A stretch of DNA of 5,459 bases from an uncultured Pseudomonadota bacterium (GTDB taxonomy: Bacteria > Pseudomonadota > Alphaproteobacteria > CACZRW01), in assembly GCA_902783675.1 (NCBI GenBank), contig CACZRW010000102.1, positions 1-5,459 on the forward strand, given 5' to 3'. Under the pieces are notes generated by a model. It saw nothing but the letters and a program-made list of their open reading frames with translations. It was not told where the DNA came from and did no database searches. A program made the translations under genes and the position numbers. Shown one piece after another: positions 1-5,450 of the stretch (the stretch's first letter is position 1; the number at the start of each line of letters is the position of its first letter).

Positions 1-884
1 CCCGAACGAATAATGACGCGGGTTTGATCGGATTGCTGCGAGTCCGGATTAGCAAAGACAAAGGAGACTTCGGGCCGCGCATTCATACCGCTTGCCAAGC
101 GCTGATGCAAGCATGCGAGCAAGCCGCGCGACAGCAAATCCGCTGCCAAGGACTCGTTTAAGCCCGCCGCGGTCGCATACTTTATCACGGAGTTAAGGGC
201 ATCTTCGACCGAATTAGCGTGAATGGTCGACAGCACCAAGTGCCCCGAAGACGCCGCGCGCAACACCTGTGACGCCGTTTCGGGCGTGCGGATTTCGCCG
301 ACGAAAATATACCTTGGGCGCGAACGCAAAGCGGATTTAAGCTGCTCGCCCCAATCCTCCTCGCTGATAGTTTCGGTTTGCTTGCAAAGGCCGAGCCCGC
401 CGTTCACTGCCTGATACACGCCGTCGAGCGGCATTTCGGGAGGATCTTCAATCGTATAGGCAAAGCCGCCGTTCGTCTCCAAAAACTTTTTTAAAAGGCA
501 GGATATGGAAGTCGTCTTACCTTGACCGGTCGCGCCGCCCCACAATATAAGCCCGCCGGCATTTACCAGCGACAACAGGTGCTTAGTAATTCCCTCGGGA
601 ATACCGAGGCGCGAAATATCGGGCACTCTTCTGGGCATGCGCCTTGCGGAATACAAAGGCCCCGTAAGCGTCTCCACCCGTTCTATACGAAAGATGACTT
701 TATCATAAACCATGGAATAGCTGCGGTTGCCGATGTAGCTCTCTTCCAGAGCCTTTACATAGTCGGCGATATCCTCAGGCTCAACCACGATTAAAGCGCC
801 ATGCACGCGTTTATCGGGAATATAAGCAATATGTTCAGGAGTATAATAAAAATCCGAAAACTCAAGTTCTGTAACACGAACCAT
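1..884 (-). CDS. PilT/DotB/TraJ-like secretion ATPase (3' end cut by window edge)
   Basis: Hexameric ATPase of the type II/IV secretion, type IV pilus and conjugation superfamily, which powers assembly or substrate transfer from the cytoplasmic face of the inner membrane. Translated by hand, the frame is open for 294 codons from ATG at 884 to the window edge, so the C-terminus is missing. Visible motifs are Walker A GGATGQGKTTS (116-126), Asp-box-like IEDPPEMP (145-152), Walker B YIFVGEIR (192-199) with catalytic-type Glu197, and His box LVLSTIHANS (216-225). These match PilT/DotB/TraJ order and spacing. The first 85 or so residues lack the SDLHL-type segment usual in PilT; only the late part (RRMP, 81-84) resembles the family's linker. 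Gln121 replaces the usual Ser in Walker A. The start is supported by AAGGGA seven bases upstream. No pilin or conjugation partner lies in the window, so pilus, conjugation and Dot/Icm-like roles cannot be told apart. The family call is firm and the subfamily is inference. Confidence 0.9.
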   Translation of the reverse strand, partial: MVRVTELEFSDFYYTPEHIAYIPDKRVHGALIVVEPEDIADYVKALEESYIGNRSYSMVYDKVIFRIERVETLTGPLYSARRMPRRVPDISRLGIPEGITKHLLSLVNAGGLILWGGATGQGKTTSISCLLKKFLETNGGFAYTIEDPPEMPLDGVYQAVNGGLGLCKQTETISEEDWGEQLKSALRSRPRYIFVGEIRTPETASQVLRAASSGHLVLSTIHANSVEDALNSVIKYATAAGLNESLAADLLSRGLLACLHQRLASGMNARPEVSFVFANPDSQQSDQTRVIIRS

Positions 885-891
885 AATAAAA

Positions 892-897
892 TCCCTT
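892..897 (-). promoter_or_regulatory. Ribosome binding site of the secretion ATPase gene
   Basis: AAGGGA on the minus strand lies seven bases before the ATG at 884. It supports that start for an ORF that has no other boundary inside the window. Confidence 0.6.
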
Positions 898-920
898 ACT
901 CACAAGCTTACTTTTTCCTC

Positions 921-929
921 TTTATAGCA
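921..929 (-). promoter_or_regulatory. Possible extended -10 promoter element for the ATPase gene
   Basis: The minus strand reads TGCTATAAA, a TGn extended -10 followed by a 5/6 match to TATAAT. It sits between the znuB stop and the ATPase start and would give a leader of roughly 30 bases. No good -35 is visible and no terminator hairpin is seen after znuB, so read-through from the znu operon is equally possible. Confidence 0.35.
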
Positions 930-946
930 CAGTTTTTTTCACGGCG

Positions 947-1753
947 TCATCTGTTTTTTAGCAAATACCCGCAAAAGCCCAAAAAGGCGGAAGTGACAAC
1001 TATTGACGGCGCGGTGGCAAAGTCGAATTGCCATGAAACAAAGACCCCTCCCACGACGGAAAGCGCACCGAGCAGCGCCGCCAGAGCTACCATCGCCTCG
1101 GGCGTACGACTAAAGAATCTTGCCGTTGCCGCAGGTATAATTAGCAGCGCCGTCACCAGCAGCACGCCGACTATTTTCACCGCCACGGCAATAAACGCCG
1201 CCAGCGCCAGAATGAACAAAAGGTTCAAAAGCAGCATTTTGCGCCGCCCTTCTTCCGCCTCGGCAGTCTCTCTGTCAAAGGCAAAGAGTAGCATCTTATT
1301 CCATATTATTTTTAAAAGAATTATGAGCGCCGCACTGCACCCTGCCACGACATAGATATCGCTCTTTGTCACGGACAAAATATCGCCGAACAAAAACCCG
1401 ACCAAGCGCCCGCTTCCCGCGCCGCCCGCCGCCACCATAATCATACCCAAAGCAAGCCCTGCTTGCGCAATAATGACCAGAAGCGTATCGCTTTTTGCGA
1501 CTTTCTTTTCATAAAGGAAAAAGAACAACAGCGCCGCACCCAGCGCCACCATAAAAATCGTAAAGTCCGACCCTATGCCGAACAAAAGCCCCAGCGCTAT
1601 CCCCAGCAAAGCATTATGGCTTATCGCATCGCCAAAGAACGACAAGCGCTGATACAGCACCAGCGACCCTATTCCCGCCGCAACAATGCTTAGCATCACT
1701 CCCGCCAGAAGCGCGTTTACGATAAAAGGCTCAAAAGAAAATAAATCCGTCAT
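947..1753 (-). CDS. znuB: Zinc ABC transporter permease ZnuB
   Basis: Inner-membrane permease of the metal-type ABC-3 family. It pairs with ZnuC to pass Zn(II) delivered by ZnuA into the cytoplasm. The protein is 268 residues, normal for ZnuB, and almost entirely hydrophobic with about eight membrane segments. Recognisable blocks are SFFGDAISHNALLGIALGLL (38-57, the FGD...H motif of the family), FLFGDILSVT (120-129), a charged cytoplasmic loop around 160-172 that probably meets the ATPase, and LLIIPAATARFFSRTPE (203-219), nearly the same as in enterobacterial ZnuB. The ATG at 1753 is preferred over an in-frame ATG at 1777 because GGAGGG lies eight bases upstream and because the longer form would overlap znuC and add a charged MRRRREIT leader. 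The gene starts two bases after the znuC stop, so the two are surely co-transcribed and probably translationally coupled. Zinc rather than manganese is inferred from resemblance and from the neighbours. Confidence 0.93.
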   Translation of the reverse strand: MTDLFSFEPFIVNALLAGVMLSIVAAGIGSLVLYQRLSFFGDAISHNALLGIALGLLFGIGSDFTIFMVALGAALLFFFLYEKKVAKSDTLLVIIAQAGLALGMIMVAAGGAGSGRLVGFLFGDILSVTKSDIYVVAGCSAALIILLKIIWNKMLLFAFDRETAEAEEGRRKMLLLNLLFILALAAFIAVAVKIVGVLLVTALLIIPAATARFFSRTPEAMVALAALLGALSVVGGVFVSWQFDFATAPSIVVTSAFLGFCGYLLKNR

Positions 1754-1755
1754 CG

Positions 1756-2514
1756 TTATTTCCCTCCGCCTTCGCACAAAGGGTGCTTGTGGTTATGGTG
1801 GTGCATATACACGCCCACATCTTGCTCGCCCTTTGCCGCGGCATAGGGGAAAAGCTTCGCATACGAGGGGTGCTTTTGAATGCTTTCGGGCTTGCCCTGA
1901 CAACAAATATGGTGGTTGAGGCACAGGACTTTATCCGACTTGCTCATCACCAAATGCAAATCATGCGACACGATTAAAATCGCGCACCCGTAAATCTTTT
2001 TTATCCGCGCGAGCAAGCGATAAAAGTCAATCCTGCCCTCAAAATCCAAGTTTAAAGTGGGCTCGTCCAGTATCAGCAAATCGGGTCCTCGCAAAATGCA
2101 CCTGCACAGTAAAGCGCGCTGCACCTGCCCGCCCGACAAGGTGTGAAAATCTTCGTTTATAAGCCCCTCTATTTTAAGCAGTTTAAGCGCTTTTTGCATA
2201 TCACTTTCGCTTTTATTACCGCTTAAAAGCAACAGCCTCTTAACCGTCATGGGCACGGCATCGTTACGCCCCGAGCCTTGCGAAAGGTAGCCTATTTTAA
2301 GCCCCTCGGCGCGCACGACTTCGCCAACGGAAGGAGGAACGACTCCCGCCAGCACCTTTAGTAAAGTGCTTTTTCCCGCGCCGTTGGGACCGAGTATTGT
2401 CACAATCTCGCCTTTGGCAATGCTAAAAGAAATATCTTTCAAAACGACTTTCTCGCCGAAACGTTTTCCCATATTTTCCACGGCGATAAGCGTATCCTTT
2501 GGCATTGTTTTCAT
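1756..2514 (-). CDS. znuC: Zinc ABC transporter ATP-binding protein ZnuC
   Basis: Cytoplasmic ATPase that drives zinc import through ZnuB. The 252-residue protein has every ABC element: Walker A GPNGAGKST (42-50), Q-loop Gln79, signature LSGGQ (126-130), Walker B LLILDE (146-151) and H-loop His184 in SHDLHLVM. The segment VLCLNHHICCQGKPE (196-210) and the tail HHHNHKH (238-244) closely match Escherichia coli ZnuC from memory, which makes this a ZnuC rather than a general metal ATPase. The His-rich tail may bind or sense zinc (inference). It is first in the znuC-znuB unit and divergent from znuA. The start is less certain than the identity. Neither ATG 2514 nor the in-frame ATG 2505 has a good ribosome binding site. 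ATG 2514 overlaps the stop of a short leader ORF as ATGA, which could provide coupling. Expression is likely repressed by zinc through the shared intergenic region. Confidence 0.96.
   Translation of the reverse strand: MKTMPKDTLIAVENMGKRFGEKVVLKDISFSIAKGEIVTILGPNGAGKSTLLKVLAGVVPPSVGEVVRAEGLKIGYLSQGSGRNDAVPMTVKRLLLLSGNKSESDMQKALKLLKIEGLINEDFHTLSGGQVQRALLCRCILRGPDLLILDEPTLNLDFEGRIDFYRLLARIKKIYGCAILIVSHDLHLVMSKSDKVLCLNHHICCQGKPESIQKHPSYAKLFPYAAAKGEQDVGVYMHHHNHKHPLCEGGGK
1762..1767 (-). promoter_or_regulatory. Ribosome binding site of znuB, inside the znuC coding end
   Basis: GGAGGG on the minus strand, eight bases before ATG 1753, is formed by the Gly-Gly codons just before the final Lys and stop of znuC. 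It decides the znuB start and suggests coupled translation of the pair. Confidence 0.75.
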
Positions 2515-2546
2515 AGTTCTGTTTGCCCGCTTGAAATTGTTTTCAT
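2511..2546 (-). other. Possible 11-codon leader ORF overlapping the znuC start
   Basis: The minus strand encodes MKTISSGQTEL. Its TGA overlaps the znuC ATG as ATGA. The predicted znuC transcript would begin within a few bases of this ATG, so it would be nearly leaderless. Its first 11 bases repeat the znuC start region exactly (2504-2514 and 2536-2546). No good ribosome binding site precedes it. It is the tail of a longer frame open antisense to znuA, so it may be chance. Confidence 0.2.
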
Positions 2547-2557
2547 TGCTCTATACT
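2531..2557 (+). promoter_or_regulatory. Candidate znuA promoter
   Basis: TTGAAA (2531-2536) and TATACT (2552-2557) are good -35 and -10 matches, but the 15-base spacer is short. The implied start site leaves a leader of about 40 bases before znuA. The left arm of the inverted repeat fills the spacer. Confidence 0.45.
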
Positions 2558-2588
2558 CTACGACGATTAAACTTCTTTGGCAATGAAA
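2541..2588. promoter_or_regulatory. Inverted repeat between divergent znu promoters, candidate Zur operator
   Basis: TTTCATTGC (2541-2549) and GCAATGAAA (2580-2588) are perfect 9-bp inverted arms 30 bases apart. One arm lies in the spacer of the znuA promoter and the other overlaps the -35 of the znuCB promoter, so a factor bound here could silence both. In many bacteria this control region is the target of Zur. The arms do not spell the well-known enterobacterial Zur box and are further apart than a single Fur-family site, so two half-related sites or another regulator are possible. Confidence 0.4.
2555..2583 (-). promoter_or_regulatory. Candidate znuCB promoter
   Basis: On the minus strand TTGCCA (2578-2583, 5/6 to the -35 consensus) and TAGAGT (2555-2560, 4/6 to the -10) are separated by exactly 17 bases. 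The start would fall near 2548, about 34 bases before znuC. It is back to back with the znuA promoter and slightly overlaps its -10. Confidence 0.45.
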
Positions 2589-2595
2589 GGTATAT

Positions 2596-2599
2596 AAGG
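2596..2599 (+). promoter_or_regulatory. Ribosome binding site of znuA
   Basis: AAGG five bases before ATG 2605 supports this start. The start is also favoured because it yields a complete signal peptide. Confidence 0.5.
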
Positions 2600-2604
2600 C
2601 AAAA

Positions 2605-3513
2605 ATGTTAGCAATTGCAAAAAACAAATTTCTCGAAAAGGCCCTTTTAATCGCACTTGTAATAGCACTGCAAATCCCCGCCGCAGCAAAGGGCGAAGAA
2701 GTAAAAGTGCTTACGAGCATTACCCCCCTTAGGTCTTTAGCGGCAAATGTCATGAAAGGCACGGGCGCCACGCCCGAAGCGCTTATAACCGGCGCGGTTT
2801 CTCCTCACGATTACGCGCTAAAACCTTCGGACGCGCAAAAGATAAAGGACGCCGACATTATTTTTCTGCTGAGCCCCGAGTTTGAAACTTTTATGGCAAA
2901 GCCCGCCTTGCAAGAGCAAAACAAAGGCAAAGTCGTCTTTCTTGCCGAGACCGAAGGCCTCAAACTTTTGCCTGCGGAAAATAACCCCGAGCTTACCGAT
3001 TTGCACCTTTGGCTTGACACGGAAAACGCGGCCAAAATGGTGCAAAAGATGGCTTTGACGCTGGCAGGAAAGGATTGGAAAAACGCCCCCGTTTACATAA
3101 AGAACGCAAACGAAACCATAGGACGACTCCGCAATCTTTCCGCTTCCACCGCCAAGCTTTTGGAAAAGGTAAAGACCGTTCCCTTTTTGGTTTACCACAA
3201 CGCCTGGCAGTATTTTGTAAAGCAAAACGGCTTGACCGCGGCAGGCACGGTGTTGCCGGACGAAGACAGCTTTCCCGGCATAAAGCAGAAGCTGTATCTT
3301 AAAAATCTTGTGGCGGAAAGGGGCATAAAGTGCCTGTTTGTTGACCCTTGGCTAAATGATGACAAAGCGGCAAAACTCGCCGCCGATTTAGGCGTAGTTA
3401 TAAAGGAAGCCGACCCTTTGGGAACTAATATAAAAGGCGGCACTCCCGCCACCTATTACTTCACAATGATGAAAGACGCCGCCGCGGCATATAAGGATTG
3501 CTTGGAAAACTAA
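2605..3513 (+). CDS. znuA: Periplasmic zinc-binding protein ZnuA
   Basis: Solute-binding protein of the metal-type cluster A-I family that captures Zn(II) in the periplasm and hands it to ZnuB. It has 302 residues. A signal peptide has basic residues at 6-12, a hydrophobic core at 13-28, and likely cleavage near AAA-KG around 28-30; no lipobox Cys is seen. Metal ligands fit the family order: His68 in SPHDYALKPSD, His134 in LHLWLD, His198 in VYHNAWQYF and Asp270 in EADPLG. His at the third position is typical of zinc binders, where manganese binders usually have Glu. The acidic His-rich loop found between the first two ligand His in many ZnuA proteins is absent; only E/D-poor sequence lies there. 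It stands divergent from znuCB and alone on its transcript, with the convergent cyclase gene 57 bases downstream. Zinc-dependent repression is inferred from the shared control region. Confidence 0.95.
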   Translation: MLAIAKNKFLEKALLIALVIALQIPAAAKGEEVKVLTSITPLRSLAANVMKGTGATPEALITGAVSPHDYALKPSDAQKIKDADIIFLLSPEFETFMAKPALQEQNKGKVVFLAETEGLKLLPAENNPELTDLHLWLDTENAAKMVQKMALTLAGKDWKNAPVYIKNANETIGRLRNLSASTAKLLEKVKTVPFLVYHNAWQYFVKQNGLTAAGTVLPDEDSFPGIKQKLYLKNLVAERGIKCLFVDPWLNDDKAAKLAADLGVVIKEADPLGTNIKGGTPATYYFTMMKDAAAAYKDCLEN

Positions 3514-3538
3514 CCCGCCGTAAATGCGCCCCAGCCCT

Positions 3539-3572
3539 AAAAGGATTCGCTCGCGCTTTAAAGCCCTTTTTT
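3539..3572. terminator. Possible terminator between convergent znuA and cyclase gene
   Basis: AAAAGG (3539-3544) can pair with CCTTTT (3565-3570), and a palindrome GCTTTAAAGC (3555-3564) sits just before a run of six T (3567-3572). The stem is short and AT-rich, so this is weak. Position favours it: it lies after the znuA stop and at the cyclase stop, where a terminator is expected. Confidence 0.25.
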
Positions 3573-5229
3573 AAGAAAGCATTTCCAACGCGGGCTTAGG
3601 CTCGGCATCTTTTTTGGAAGGCACGCTTTGCACCAACGCGTTACCTTCGCTACCGCTTGCCGCCGCTTTAGCCCCGCCCGAGCTTACTTGCGGAGCAAGC
3701 GCCACCACGCGATTCCTGCCGCTGTTCTTAGCCACATACAAGGCCTCGTCCACCGCCTTTACCAATTCGTCATAATTGGTTGAGTAGGTTGACGGCACCA
3801 GCCCGATGCTGACGGTAAAGCGCACTTCCTGCCCGCTGTCGGTATTTATGATGATGTTAGATATAATCGCGCGCAGGCGGTCGGTTACGACTTGTGCCAC
3901 GGACAGGTCTATTTCAAGCAAAAGGATAAGGAACTCTTCCCCGCCGAACCGACAAATAATATCCGTCTTGCGCAATACTTTTTCGCATGTCGCCACCAGC
4001 TCTTTTAAGACTTTATCGCCTATCGCATGCCCGTAAGTATCGTTTACATTCTTAAAGTGATCGGCATCAATCATTGCCAAGCAGAAAGGCCGATTATATC
4101 GCACCGAGCGTTGGATTTCCTTTTCCGCCATTTCCTCAAAAAAGCGGCGAGTATAAGCGCCGGTAAGCGGATCGCGCGTTGCTTCTTTAAACAGCTCTAT
4201 TTCTTTTTTCTTGCGTTCGGTTATGTCTTGGAAAGAGGAATAAAGCGCGATTTCATATTCAAAATCAATAATATGCGTCGAGAGCTGCAACCATACATCA
4301 ACTCCGGAGCTTTGCTTTTTATTCAAAAGGAAGTCCAAAGAGTCGATTTTATTAGACTTCTCCAATCGCATCATTATTTCTGTTTTAAATCCGCTTTCCT
4401 CAAAAAAGTCCGCGAGCTTATACTCGCTGAGCCGTGTTATATCAATGCCGAGCAGGGCCTCTGCCTTGCGGTTAACCAAGATTAAGCGATCGTCTCTAAG
4501 CCTTGATATAACAATGGGAAAAGGCGATGCTTGAATAATCAAACGCAAGCGCTCTTGCCCCGAGGTAATTTCATTTGCCTGCTGAACTATCTTGTCCGAA
4601 AGCAAGTTATTACCCGCCAGCACCAAACCTATGGCGACAAAGAAATTAAGCAGCAAAGACAGGTTGATGGAATCAAAAGTATCTCTGCCCCACTTGGTAA
4701 TAAGGACGAAATTAAACGCCGCCAAAAGGAACAGACCGATAGCGGTTATGTTAAAACCAAAGGTCTCTTTTTGCGCGCCGCGCCCGCAAAATCCCACTGC
4801 CATGAACGAAAACCCGATACCAAGTGCAAAGTAATAGATAAGGTAAAGCAGGTATTGCGCCTCGGTAAAATACACCGCATACAAAGGAATACTAAGGAAG
4901 ATTGCCAAAAGGATATAGGCGAACATTTCACCGGCGAAGCGTATTTTTTTGTTCATCAGCGACGCGGTAATAAATAGAACCGAAGCGAAGCAAACAAAGG
5001 CAATCTCAAGAAAAGTAAAGAACTTCGCGGTCATAAAATACTCAAAAAAGACGATGCTTTTGGAAAGTATCATTGCGAAGAAGCCGCCTATCATCAAATT
5101 GATTCCGTCCGGAGCGTCGGGCTGCTTTTTAAAGTAATATGCGGCCAAAATCACGACGATAAGAATTGCCGTTGTGATTGCATAATCCCTTAAAAACAAA
5201 GTGATATCGAGAGTCGATACATCTATCAT
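3571..5229 (-). CDS. Membrane-bound PAS-GGDEF diguanylate cyclase
   Basis: Makes cyclic di-GMP from two GTP, the messenger that usually shifts cells between motile and attached states. The 552-residue protein has about seven hydrophobic membrane segments (roughly 16-32, 44-62, 70-90, 100-120, 126-147, 160-178, 187-207), a helical linker, a PAS-like domain (about 225-337, ending in the typical QDITERKKKE), then a GGDEF domain (about 345-510). The domain looks active: DPLTGAYTRR (353-362), metal ligand Asp388 in MIDADHFKNVND, signature GGEEF (429-433) and VSIGL (473-477). The inhibitory I-site RKTD (420-423) stands five residues before GGEEF, so product feedback is likely. A 40-residue Ala/Ser/Gly-rich tail follows and looks disordered. 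AAAGG eight bases before the ATG supports the start. I do not recognise the membrane sensor as a named MASE or 7TMR type, and the signal is unknown. No EAL domain or partner gene is present. Confidence 0.94.
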   Translation of the reverse strand: MIDVSTLDITLFLRDYAITTAILIVVILAAYYFKKQPDAPDGINLMIGGFFAMILSKSIVFFEYFMTAKFFTFLEIAFVCFASVLFITASLMNKKIRFAGEMFAYILLAIFLSIPLYAVYFTEAQYLLYLIYYFALGIGFSFMAVGFCGRGAQKETFGFNITAIGLFLLAAFNFVLITKWGRDTFDSINLSLLLNFFVAIGLVLAGNNLLSDKIVQQANEITSGQERLRLIIQASPFPIVISRLRDDRLILVNRKAEALLGIDITRLSEYKLADFFEESGFKTEIMMRLEKSNKIDSLDFLLNKKQSSGVDVWLQLSTHIIDFEYEIALYSSFQDITERKKKEIELFKEATRDPLTGAYTRRFFEEMAEKEIQRSVRYNRPFCLAMIDADHFKNVNDTYGHAIGDKVLKELVATCEKVLRKTDIICRFGGEEFLILLLEIDLSVAQVVTDRLRAIISNIIINTDSGQEVRFTVSIGLVPSTYSTNYDELVKAVDEALYVAKNSGRNRVVALAPQVSSGGAKAAASGSEGNALVQSVPSKKDAEPKPALEMLS

Positions 5230-5237
5230 CTTTTTTG

Positions 5238-5242
5238 CCTTT
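5238..5242 (-). promoter_or_regulatory. Ribosome binding site of the cyclase gene
   Basis: AAAGG on the minus strand, eight bases before ATG 5229. The stretch AAGGCAAAAA around it resembles the znuA start region. Confidence 0.5.
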
Positions 5243-5256
5243 AAATTGTTTCGGAT

Positions 5257-5284
5257 ATTCTAGGCTAACCGCGTTAAAAGTAAA
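5257..5284 (-). promoter_or_regulatory. Candidate promoter of the cyclase gene
   Basis: On the minus strand TTTACT (5279-5284) and TAGAAT (5257-5262, 5/6 to consensus) are 16 bases apart, just upstream of the ribosome binding site. The -35 is weak (4/6) and overlaps the first GGTTAA-type repeat. Confidence 0.35.
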
Positions 5285-5322
5285 GGTTAAAAAGGGGGTG
5301 AAGGTTTAAGGGTTAAGGTTAG
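5283..5322. repeat. Imperfect GGTTAA-type short repeats
   Basis: AAGGTTAA (5283-5290), AAGGTTTAA (5301-5309), GGGTTAA (5310-5316) and GGTTAG (5317-5322) form a loose purine-biased repeat upstream of the cyclase promoter. It could be a slipped-strand relic or a binding array; nothing in the sequence decides. Confidence 0.5.
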
Positions 5323-5348
5323 TTTATAAGCTCATAAGCTTATAAACT
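5321..5348. repeat. Perfect 12-bp inverted repeat with CATA loop
   Basis: AGTTTATAAGCT (5321-5332) and AGCTTATAAACT (5337-5348) are exact reverse complements around a four-base CATA. No T-run follows on either side and the stem is AT-rich, so an intrinsic terminator is unlikely. A regulator site upstream of the cyclase gene or the end of a small intergenic element are options. Confidence 0.8.
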
Positions 5349-5350
5349 TA

Positions 5351-5384
5351 TTCATTCCTAATTCCTAATTATTCATTTCTAATT
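5351..5384. repeat. AT-rich direct repeat
   Basis: TTCATTCCTAATT (5351-5363) recurs as TTCATTTCTAATT (5372-5384) with one mismatch and a 21-base period. CCTAATT also occurs twice in tandem in between (5357-5370). The block joins the 12-bp inverted repeat to the GC-rich hairpins on its right. Confidence 0.65.
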
Positions 5385-5395
5385 ATTTTCCCGTC

Positions 5396-5450
5396 ATTCT
5401 CAGCCGAAGGCTGGGAATCCAGTGGCGAAGCCACAAACGGCGAAAGCCGT
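5396..5450. repeat. REP-like cluster of three small hairpins with GAA/GAAA loops
   Basis: Three palindromes follow each other. ATTCTCAGCC-GAA-GGCTGGGAAT (5396-5418) has ten pairs, one of them T-G. GTGGC-GAA-GCCAC (5422-5434) has five perfect pairs. ACGGC-GAAA-GCCGT (5437-5450) has five perfect pairs. The first resembles the GTCATTC...GGGAATCC palindromes scattered between genes in many proteobacterial genomes, which suggests a repetitive extragenic palindrome. There is no T-run after the last hairpin inside the window. The block may continue past the right edge. Confidence 0.7.

Noticed and set aside
885..946. Terminator after znuB
   Set aside because: No stem followed by a T-run is present on the minus strand; the poly-A stretch there has no paired arm.
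801..1355. 184-codon plus-strand ORF opposite znuB
   Set aside because: It lies antisense to the well-supported znuB and runs into the ATPase start. Its Ser/Ala/Thr-rich composition is what the reverse strand of a hydrophobic membrane gene gives, and no family is recognisable.
1754..1777. Longer znuB start at 1777
   Set aside because: It would add a charged MRRRREIT leader and overlap znuC, whereas ATG 1753 has a strong ribosome binding site at the right distance.
2511..2771. 86-codon minus-strand ORF extending znuC leader into znuA
   Set aside because: Most of it is antisense to the ZnuA signal peptide and N-terminus. Only its last 11 codons are mentioned, as a possible leader ORF.
4027..4977. 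Two plus-strand ORFs of about 150 codons (4027-4485, 4531-4977)
   Set aside because: Both are antisense to the PAS and membrane parts of the diguanylate cyclase, show no domain, and are explained as shadows of that gene.
5321..5348. Intrinsic terminator at the perfect inverted repeat
   Set aside because: The stem is AT-rich and neither flank has a T-run directly after the stem.
5396..5450. CRISPR array or tRNA in the hairpin cluster
   Set aside because: There are no equal-length repeats with unique spacers, and the three stems do not form a cloverleaf or carry tRNA consensus bases.
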